The notes beneath the pieces are model-generated. The model worked only from the letters and a program-made list of their open reading frames with translations, made no database searches and was not told where the DNA came from. The position numbers were made by a program, and so were the translations under genes. A stretch of 64,000 nucleotides of DNA, taken from NCBI GenBank assembly GCA_024704765.1, contig JAKMXF010000365.1, forward strand, positions 62,001 to 126,000. Direction: 5' to 3'. Within the stretch, counting starts at the first letter, position 1, and every line of letters begins with the position of its first letter. The stretch comes from Oopsacas minuta. Its lineage: Eukaryota > Porifera > Hexactinellida > Lyssacinosida > Leucopsacidae. Shown in pieces: positions 26,301-38,100 of the stretch.

Positions 26301-29300
26301 ATTTTGGTTTCATAAGAAATGTGTACAGTATAACAATACCAACATCATTATTTGTAAACAAGACAATAATTAATCATATGGATTTTGTAAATAGTCATAT
26401 TGTGAGTGAACAATTGTATCAGTCTGTGAAGCCATGTTTTATAGTTCTAGTTTAAATTGGAACTATTGAATATTTATATTTATTGTTTGTTAAAATCGTG
26501 GCTCGAATCACACATATAATTACAAATATTAGAAATTTATGCGCGGAATTTATCTGGCGCTGCTATAATATTATAATTGCAACCAAAAATATTCTTATTA
26601 TAGGCGCTAAATATGCAGAATATGGCGCCAGATTTGTGATTTACGCGCCAATAATATATTGGCGCTCAATCCTTTGTCTTCACCTCCAATTTAATTAAGG
26701 AATTTTATTTTTTGTCATATATATGAAAGACAAAACAACAATCTATTAATAGTAAACTAATACGATTAAATTATCGCCTTTTTCACTCCATTTACAAAGC
26801 CACAATTCGGACACACATGGCGCTTGTCCTTTGTGAAGTCCACAAGTAGAACGCACAACACACATGGCAAACACAACAGGAGTCCAAATATGAGGAAAAC
26901 ATATGCCACAATCGCCACTATAATCCATGAGCCAAGTCCAATTTTCGGGTCTACCCTTGTTAACACTTCTTTCTGGCAGTTGGTACATATGATCCTCTCG
27001 GGGACATCACTCCATTTCTTGGGGCCAGGGAGCGTCTGGACACATACCACTGGGGGTCCTGGCGCTGGGACTGGTGGACTGTCATAAGGAGGCGGAAGCT
27101 CTTTTGTGGTTATCAGGGGTTCAAGTTGGGCTGGAGGGTAAGATTGCATTCCGATAGTTCCTTATGGAACATGTTAGAAATTATAATAATAGAATTGATT
27201 TCTAAAATTGTGGTTGAATAGAAATAACATATTTGATGGTTGCATTTTAGAAATTGTGACCACTTGGGTATCGATCCCTTACCGGCGCCCCTTGTGCCAG
27301 AGCTGCAAATGGGTCACATGAAGTGACCCATGACCCATGTGACCCATCGAAGTAGTGACCCATGACCCATTGACCCATGGGTCATGACCCATTTATTATT
27401 TTCTGACCCATTCTGACCCATTCTGACCCATTATGTATTTCATTATTAGGAACAAGTATAATGTAAGTATTTAGTCTAACACAATAATTAAATTGTTTAT
27501 ATATCCTCCCAACACAACAGAGACAGCTTCGATAGTTTCTGGCAACATTGCATTCCGTTGAGATGTTACGATATGCCGAGCATTAAAGGCACTAAAGTGT
27601 CTCTCGCTTTCGGATGAGGATGCCTGAATTACCAATAGTCTCATGGCAATTATTGATAATAATGGAAACCTAAGTTTATTCTGCTTCCACAGATCAAGGA
27701 GATTAAAACTCTTACTTGTAGTATTCCAAACATTTAGTATAATGACCACCTCTATTAACTCTATTTAGAAGGTTTTCTAATTGACAAATAACTCTTTTAA
27801 GCCGACATTGTATATAAATACAATTTTGATGGGTCATGACCCATTAACGCATGACCCATGACCCACTGACCCATCTGACCCATTGACCCATTTGCAGCTC
27901 TGCCTTGTGCCACTTTGTGCTTAATTAAAACATTTTCAAATGTGGCTGTTTTTATATTACAACCAATCAATCATGCAGATAAACAACGTATAACTAATCT
28001 AAACATGTAAACAAATATGCATCAATGGAATGCCTTCTTGACACCGTTAACGAAGCCACAATTCGGACACACGTGCTGCTTGTCTTTCGTAAAGTCCAGG
28101 AGTAGAGCAATTAAGGCAAACGGGACACAAAAGATGAGGCCAAACGCGAGGAGTATCCATGCCACAATTCCCACTGCCACCCACGAACCTAGTCCCACTT
28201 TACTCTCAATTCTTGTCAGGACTTCTTGCTGGCAGTTGACACATTTTATCCTCTCAGAGATCTCACCCCATCTCTTGGGTCCAGTCTGGACACAGACAGG
28301 GGGTGCATCATATGATGGTGGCGCCTCTTTTGTTGCTATGAGGGGATCCTTTTGGACTGGTGGGTATTCCATTCGGTTAGCTATGTTGCTAGCAAATATT
28401 TACTTAACTATGAATTTAATAGTAGAATTATTATCTACTAGTATGGGTGTATTTTAATATTTCAAGATAATACATATAATTAGACGCGTTGCTATAACAA
28501 CAATACAAGAATGTACCTCTCATTTTTACCGGTTTGTGTTTGCCCCCATGAGGGGTAACTTAAGGACCCCTGATTAGTGGCCATTAAGGCTGAATCGAAC
28601 CCTGTTCCCCAAGTCTCTAACGTTATAACAGTCCAAAATTAGTATGATAAATGCACTTCTTGTAAAATGAACTGAAGAGCGGATATTTTGAAGATTTTCT
28701 GAGAATATTTGATAAATTAGAATAAAATAAATTCCTAATTAGGTTATGAATTAATTTTTACCTAAAACTACTGAATTATTGAATTTTATTCATTTTCGCC
28801 ATTTTTGCCTAATTCATTGAAAGGATTCCTTTTATCTTTTCCCATTCAAATGAAAGAAATCCTACCAATGAAATTCTCACTTATATGATATGAAGTCAAT
28901 TTTTGGCGCGTTTGCCCGCAATTACTTTAGTATAAATTGAGAATTTAATAGAATTCAACCACCAATCAGATTCTGTACTTTTCCATAACAGCATGTCATC
29001 TGTACCAACTATTCAAACACAGGAAACATTCTTGGAAAACAGATTGATACATTCCGATACCGATTTTTGGTTGCTAGGCGACGTAGAAGGGCCAGATGAT
29101 GTATTTGAAGATGACCCCTTCGAAAACGGACGAATATTTTTCAGAGTTGATGTACCTATGAGATTCGATTATTTTGCAAAAGAAAAATCTTTCTGGGAAT
29201 CGAGTCAGAGTTATTTCTGGGATTTTATCGGTTATATTTGGCAGAATAAACTTTCCTCAAAAAACACGTGAAAGATATTTTATTTACTTCTTGTTATACA

Positions 29301-31517
29301 CTTTTCCATCAATTTTGACACATTACATAATTTGCAATTATAACACTTTAAAATAGAAAATAATTACTAGAACTATGTCGTATCTTTATCATATGTTGCT
29401 ATCAGTTTACATACCAAAGATGCACCATGAACGTCATTTTCAATAACTGAAACTAGCTAAAGGATGTTGATAGTTCTTTCAATATAACTGAAACTAGCTA
29501 AAGGATGTTGATAGTTTTTTCAATATAACTGAAACTAGCTAAAGGATGTTGATAGTTCTTTCAATAAGTAATCAAATTGATCATAGTTATCCAGAAGATT
29601 CATTATGGAGGGGGGAATTGTAGTAAAATCATAAATTGAAACAAACCAACTTTCTAAGAATGTTTTTATCATATTACTATATGTGAATAGCTGTTAAGAC
29701 TATACAATTAATATCAGAGGATTCTAATTTTAGATATACGATGATTAGGGAAAACTTTGGTATAAATATTATGAAAATATACTTTTGAGTATCAAATAAT
29801 TATTTCTAACATGAATTCCAGAATCCAATCAACTAAACCTCGGCCACATTCCATGCTGTCATTCTCGTCGCTAAGAGGGATAGATGGACCAGATGACGTA
29901 TTTGAGGATTATATTGAGGACACCCAATCATACTTCAGAGTTGATGTGCCACCTGCAACTGATTATACAAAAAATGACCAATCAATATGGGAAGTTACAA
30001 GCACATATTTTTGTAGTTTTCTAGACTCTCTTTGGTGAACTTCACATTCCTAGTAACAATCCTGTTGTTATGTAATTTTTAATTTTATTCTGATAAATAT
30101 ACATTACAATTGCGTTATATTTTTTATAATATTTTAATTCCCGCTCGCGCCCGAAATATCGATTATTGCTATTGCGCGCCTAAAGTTATCTAATTATCCC
30201 GCCAACAAGATCCAATCAAATTCACGCTTTAGAAGTATGCATTGTCTGGAGTTGCATACAGTCAATTCCTGTTATATCTAAGCTCAAGGGACCGCGATAA
30301 TTACTTGGATATAACCGATGGAATGTATGGACTTTGACGGTTTGGGACCATATTTGTACAATTTCACACTTCGATATATCTGAGTTCTATTAACGTGTGA
30401 TGACTGCATATAATTGTGAGGTATTTATGGCTTTCAAAATGTGACAAAACTCAAGATTTACAAGTACTTAAATCCATAGTACCATAGTTAATTATGCCCA
30501 AAAGTTATCTGTACTCTCCTATGGAAAATTCCGTGTTTATCTATTTATAAGACTATCTTGCAAGCCATTTAATAATAATAACAACAAACATAATGAATAC
30601 CAACAGTCAAGCAACCAATCAATTTCCAGAGTTAATCTTGTGGTGTTTGTATTATCACCTCACTTTTCCAAATTTTCCGCTTAAATAATCCTTGCGGCAT
30701 TTTACAGCTGGGACATCTGTGTTTCACATCTTTCCATCTCTTAACAACCAATGGAATTATAGCTAGCGGTAACAGTAAGATTCCGGCGCCTAAAGTGAGA
30801 AGAGTTAATAGGCCTATAATTATTAAAATTATTACACACGAACTTAGTGAGGCCTTCCCGTTGATATAAATTATTTCTGAGATAACTTCGATTTTACACT
30901 CACGACACCTGAATTTTAGAGGGCTAGGGGTCCAGAAGTCCTTCTCCTCTTCCTCCCAAATGGACCAACGTCCCATAGGGGTTGTACTCATGACCTCATG
31001 TGAGGTGTTAAGCGTCACAGGGCTTATGATAACCATTGTGTCACGGTGTAATTTTGGTATCCGCAAATGTTGAGGACGATTTGGTTTAGAATTCATAATT
31101 TTAAATGTGAAATTATTTATTCTGTATTTATAGAAATTACCCGCCACTTTTATGGGGTTTAACAAACGATCTTTTGACGTTTTTCACACAAATTTGCTGA
31201 TTCTTGTATTTTTATGCCTCGTGAAACCTTTAAAACAGTGTCGAATACTCCGCCATTTCTAATTATGTATTTTACGCGGTGAATCTCCAATAAATGAACA
31301 GTAATTGTGATTGAATTTGTTTGTTAATTAGTTTATACTGCAATTCTAATAATAGTAACATTATTTACAGACTTATTTTTTAGTTGTTTACAGAATATTT
31401 ATGCTATAAATATGACTGATATATTCTTGTAAACATTCAATTTTCATTTTATCTAACTTATTTATCTTATTTAATATAGCCAAAATTATTACATTACTTT
31501 TAAGTCAAATTTCATCC

Positions 31518-31567
<50 letters not shown>

Positions 31568-32110
31568 GGTGCATTTTAATTATACGAGACAAACGCTTCT
31601 GTAATTGAGTTGTTTTGAGAAAATTAGCAACTGGATCCAATTTGGTTCCGTATGTAATTGATCCAATTAATTATCATGAGTTGTAATATAATATCATAAC
31701 AGTAAGGTAAACACACCCATAGGGACATCCTCATATTTGATATTTGATTTATTCTATTGAAGAACTGGTAAGAGCTATAAACTTGTAATTGGGGGAGTTC
31801 ATGGAATATGATATATCTAGGAAACTAGCCAAATATTTAAGTGATATTCTAACACCTTTCTGAGATATACAACTAAGTGTCTCGACCAATCAGATTTAGG
31901 TGTTTACCCGGGGTTATATTCTAACTGTTTAATTCTCAACAAAATCAATAATAAACAACAAATAAACAAATAATTAAATTTCCAAACAAGTTTGAATATT
32001 CTATAAATAGTTTTGTGGCTATTTATAGAATTCAGAGAGAGATTCAGCACAATGACTGTCAGCAGTGATTAGCCAATAGAATGGCAACCTTCTGTCGACC
32101 ACTTCCAAGG

Positions 32111-32157
<47 letters not shown>

Positions 32158-35100
32158 AACCATGTGATCACGTGACTATTGGGCTATTGGACCATTGGAC
32201 CATGGGGCAGGGCCCCAAATATTTGAAGACCCAACTTTTCTAACTTTAAGCTAAATAAGAGCAATTTAACATAAAAGTTTAGTGTCAAATCGGATTTGAC
32301 AATTTTAACACCTAATTGTCATATTTCATAAATTAAAATAGATCTGGCGACCATTTGGGTGTTTGTTTTAGTGGCGGGCATCGCAGAGGGCAGAGGGACA
32401 ACTACCTCAGATAATAATGGTTCCTATAACGATAAAACTACACCTTTCAATCAAACTTGAAAGAGAAAATAGAATATTCAAATATTTCTACTTTAAATAT
32501 ATTAACTATATGCCTACTAACAATAGATTTTAAGCGGGAAATATTATGAATAGCATTCCTAATGACTCCTATTGTTGCTATGAATAAAATATTTTTTAAT
32601 ATTCATAACAGATATAGTTCAATCATGTACTTTACAAATCTGTAAATTGCTTATACCCACACCTGTTGCTATGATTTAATTCACAAATCTGTAGTATTAT
32701 TACTTCATCTTATGCAGGTTTACTGATGTGAACTTACAACATTTATGGGGGCAAGGGAGGGAGTCTATCCAATAAACAAGGAAACTGCAGCAGTGTATTG
32801 AAATATGAGATTATTATTAAATTATATTCATTTGAGTAGCCGCGCCAACTGGTGTATATTTAATTAGGAAATATTTGAGTGGTATTTTTAGCGTATGACT
32901 TGCCTGTACCCCCAGAGGGGTCGGATGGATAATGGATAATGGATTTGTATCCATCCTACACTTCTGCCTGTTGTGCCTAATAATCTTATTGGTCCAGGAC
33001 AACCAATGAGATTTGTCGCTACGATTAGGCATATAACTTCTACGTAATACATATACAATATATTTACTAATTTTTATATCATAAATCAGTGCGTATAGAA
33101 AGTGTCAAGTCAAATAAGATATGTTCTAATCACACGAAGCAAGATTCATATCGTAAAATTATTGAATATTCAAATTCGGGTGACACAGCTAAACACAAAC
33201 ACTTTTCCACACCTCACAGTGAAATATATAGTTAATATATTTCCACGTGTTAATTAGATTAGATGATGATGGATATATTTTTAAGCGGGGAATAGATAAT
33301 TAGGCGCTAAATTACTCATAAAGAATTCATAATTTAGCGCGATTAATTATCTATTTCCCCGCTTAAAAATATATCCATCATCATCTAATCTAATTAATAA
33401 TACTTAACACCTAATTTCAAATGCTGGGAGCTAATTAATTATTGATTAGAAATTATCTTAGTTTTTGTTGTAATGAACTTTCGGTTTGAATTACAAATAA
33501 TATTCAACGAATAACAACAGCCACCTCTGCACACCTGTTCTTTTAATGACAATAATCTATTCATTAGTATTGAATAGGAACTAACCATCACAGATAGTAC
33601 CGATTTAATTTATAGTCACAGCTATTGCTAACGTCCATCAGCTAAAAATATATATATAATGCTGGATACTGTATGAATTAAAATAAATTCAGTGAAATGA
33701 AGTCTTTTCAAAATATGTTACCAACACTTTTAGAAGCAAGCGAGCCAGGCCTCGGAGAATTTGATAGGCGAGCTAGCACATCGGCGCCCGAATTGGACAG
33801 ACAGAACTCTCCTGCTTCAAATTATAACCCGCCAAATTATGCGCCACCTGGATTTAGGTCCAATGTCCCTGAAAGGCGACAGAGCTTCGCGGAACCGCCG
33901 GCTTATAAGCCACCTTGTGAAACGCTCCTTCGTAAACGAGCAATGAGTTCGCCTCTTTTCCCTTCCAAATTCAGTCGTGAGGAACCTGACACACACGAAA
34001 CACCTTCCCCCACTATTCTGACACCTCAAGTATTCGGTAAAGAGCCACAAGTTGCATTTTGTGCCACTTGTGAGAGACAACAATTGTCTGTCACTAAAAA
34101 AAAAATAGGCAAAGCTTCAAAATTCACTTTTGGAGTGGTAGCTGCCACTGTCGCTGTCATTTTCGCCCCAGCAACCCCTCTGACATTAGGAATTCTCCTA
34201 AATTCAAATCTGAAAGATACTGTGCACAAATGTCCCAGCTGTAGAGAGCGAATGGGCAAACATAGACAACCAGTTTTCTAAATATAGCACCTATTCCTAA
34301 CTTTTTATTTATGTGAAAATATTTTGATATTTATCAGTCGTCCACAATTAATAAATTTAATTGAATTTACTATTTCTATATTATACTTTCATCTATTTGG
34401 CGCGTAATAAAGGACAATATTTTGGCGCCTATAATTTGTATTAGATAACCCCCCATTTCTAAATTCACGCGCCTAGAATCAAAACACGTAGCTGGCTCAT
34501 TAATGTCAACACCAGGAGGTAGTGACACATGTCCCCAATATGACACTATAAACTGGAACTATACAATTACGTTTCACCTATAGTTCCATATTATTATCTT
34601 TATTAGAACTATCTACACCTGCCATATTCTAAAGTCATTATTCTCCTCACTTCGGTAAAGATATTATAATATAATTAGAATTCCAATCAATTGTTTACAT
34701 AAACCACTTTTGCTTATTTGACTGCCACCAGAGACTATGCTGCCACGTAGAATAGGTGTTAGCTAGTTTCATTATAGCACTTTCATTGATCTAAAATTAG
34801 CATCAAACGATCATTGAACGCACGCTTACGTTTGCGATCTATTTTTGATTATCGAAGGATGATCGGCGATCATTTGATCACATTAGGCACACAGAATTCG
34901 AACATTTGCTAATCTAGTCCCCAAAATGTATGACTGATTTAATGGCTATTATACTGGTAGATTTCTTATCAGTAATGTGTCGACATATACTATGGATAAT
35001 AAGGATATCTACATTCCATAGAATGGTTGCATAGCAACATAAAACTATGCATACTGATATGTTGTTATCTTTCCAAATTTCATTTATTGATTGTAATTAG

Positions 35101-38100
35101 TAAACAAACATTAAACGCTCTAAATACACAAACAAATAATCAAAATTAATCCATTTGTTTCTTAGTTCCATTAATATATCCACAATTTGTACAAATATGA
35201 TTAACATCTTTGAAAGTGTCCATGAAAAGTGCTCCAATCCCACAAGGTACACAAATCCAACAGAAACACAGACACAAACATATAATACAAACAGCAGTCA
35301 TTACCCAATTCAAGTTACCGACCTTCAATTCTGTTTGTGAGATCTAAAAATAGAATAATGATAAACGGATTGTTGGTCACACGGAATGATAAGATACTCT
35401 GCCCCATTGGGAAGTGTCCCTTAACCTCATACGGCCTCAGAAAGGTGTGAAAATATTCATATACGTATATACACACTTACCCCAGCGACTTTACAATTCA
35501 CACAGATAAATTCCTGTGGTAGTTTTCCCCATTCAACATCAGTATTATAATTATAACTCAAACCATTTGATATAATACTACCCCGGGACCTCCCGTTGTT
35601 ACCCAAGGGCTCTTTGGAATGTACCGTATTTGGTTCCATATTTGTTTTTGTTGTTGTTTGTTCAGGTGTTGTTTGTGTAGAATTGTTTTCTGGCATTTTG
35701 TAGAAATCTCAAGCTATATGCAAAACACTCTGCCTATTATAATTAACGTAAAGCTGGCATCTTATTGGTCAATAATCCGCCACGTGTGACCTTTATTGAA
35801 CTCTTTACGCTGATTGGTCATAATATCACGTTATATTTGGTAATGTGTAATTTGAACTAATTATCCATTTATTGTACAATTGGAATTATGTTGATAAAAT
35901 GGCGCTCAATTTATATGTATATGCAGCTGGTATTGCGAACAACCGCGACGATAATTATTTATGAAATGTAGGTGTCAAAATTTATTTATTGTTAAGAATT
36001 CAATTGTATTAAAATCTCATGAAAACTTCTATAAACTTTCCAACCAATGAATTTACAGTTTCAGATAGGCATTATGAACTAATAGAATACCAGACAACTG
36101 AGTAAGCCCTCTAATCTGATAGGTTAAGACATTTGTGAACATACTATAAATACAAATGACGATAATTATCAGCTGTTTTAAAATTAATATGAAAACATTT
36201 CGAGAGACTATATATTTAATCTAACCAATCAGAATCCGTAGTTTAGGCGCCATAATGTGCTCACTATTAAGATTCCTAATTTTGGTAATAAATTCTGTCC
36301 AAAAATTCTTGTAAAATTTAATTAAAAATGGAATTGTCAGGAATGTCCCATTTTCGGATATATTTTAGTGTCATATCCATCGACACAAGTTTCCCACTTT
36401 ATGACAGGTCAGACCGCCACAAAATACGTGTCCCACTATTTGCACCATCAGTTCGGAATTCATAAATCATTTCAATCTAGGTATTTATAGATGAACTTGA
36501 TGCCGTGGGTGGAGCACGGATTGCTACAGATATCCACCCATATGCTCGCATGACACTTAATCAATTGTTAGTAGAGCTAGATGGATACAAGGAAAACGAG
36601 GAAGTTATTGTGATAGGCGCAACTAATTTCCCAGAGTCTTTGGACAAGGCCTTGGTGCGACCAGGGAGATTTGATCTTAAAATTAACGTACCGATGCCAG
36701 ACCTTAAAGCTAGACATGATATCTTAAAGTTATATCTTGACAAGGTGTGTTAACAATCTGTCCCGACACCTTTGTCTATTAAATTTGTTTAATTGGAGGT
36801 ACAATGCATATACCTCCATAGTGCCTCCAATTACTTTTTACTGTACGGGCTATTCATAGGTAAAATGTGATCCAAACTTGGACATAGAACCTCTTGCACG
36901 GAGCACGCTTGGTCTGACGGGGGCGGACCTAGCGAACTTAGTCAATCAGGCTGCTATACAGGGGAGCGTTAGGGGTGCAGAATTTGTTACCCAGGGGGAC
37001 CTAGAGATGGCGGAGGATAAAATTAGGATGGGACCAGAGAGGAGAAGTTTGGAGCTGAGAGAGAAAAACAAGGAGGTGATCGCCTACCACGAGGCTGGAC
37101 ATGCCCTCGTGTCTTTATACACTGAAGGTGAGAATTGGCCCTTTTTTCCTCCCGATGGTTCCTTCATAAGTATTTGAACGCACTGCCATAATTTCCACAT
37201 GACACTAATATGCATGCCACATTAGTTGTTTAGAATTTGAGTCTATACAAGTAATTCATCAAAAGACATTTCTTGCAATATTTAACTATTCTGGGCGCGT
37301 GCCACTTGTGCCACATGTGGTATGGTGTGCAATACCTTTGGCCAGTATCAATGACCTTCTGGGTCAATTACAATATTTCAGGGGTACACTCTTGCACCAT
37401 AATCCTCCCCTAAATCACTTGTCCCAACTCCTCACCACTGTTTACGATCCATTTTCAGGTTCAATGGAGATTCGTAAAGCTACCATTATACCCCGGGGAG
37501 GAGCACTGGGGATGGTCTCCTTCTTCCCAGAACGCGACGAGCTAGGCTACACTAAGAAACAAATGTTGGCACAACTTGATGTCGCTATGGGTGGCAGGGC
37601 AGCTGAACAAATTATATTTGGAGACAAGGAGGTTACGGCTGGGGCTAGTAGTGATATGAAGGGAGCTACTGGATTGGCTATGTCAATGGTTGCTCATTTT
37701 GGAATGAGTGAAAAGGTAATTAATATTTTGTAAACACATAAACAAACAAACAAACTAGTAATATATTTGTAGACCGTAGTTCTCATTATATGACACACTA
37801 ACTAATCTCCCGTTTGGAGTTATAGCTATCCCTTGGGGGTTATATAACATTCCTTGTTGGTATCCCTCTGTTCCTACCGTGTGTAGGAAACTGCCTTCTG
37901 GAGAGAATACCCGAATTGAGTGAGAGTCTTCATCGCTAATAACAAAGTTGTTAAGTGGATCTATACAGAAGAAGATAGGGCCTAACACATCCATTCCTTG
38001 TCCACAGGTAATGAGGGAATGTAGCTTGTCTCCTTCTAGGGTTAGCACGTGCATACAGGGGTTGTTAGATGGACACAGTACGTACACGCGGTCACGTGAC

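Larger units (their letters stand above)
31097..33696. other. 2.6-kb gene-free stretch of simple repeats and hairpins
   Basis: It contains (AAC)n at about 31519-31567, a dispersed-element copy (31755-31910: AGAGCTATAAACTTG ... CGACCAATCAGATTTAGG), (GT)n at about 32110-32157 and a strong 146-bp palindrome (33251-33396). No convincing gene on either strand. Confidence 0.65.

Noticed and set aside
27245-27290. tRNA-like T-arm sequence (gggtatcgatccc)
   Set aside because: No acceptor stem or D-arm could be paired with it; no tRNA, rRNA or snRNA gene was recognised anywhere in the window.
37771-37794. Possible short YME1L 3' exon (TVVLII, stop) right after exon 9
   Set aside because: It is antisense to the NHL gene 3' end. 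The exon at 39740 continues the conserved protein ([10 protein letters not shown]...[10 protein letters not shown]) in phase.
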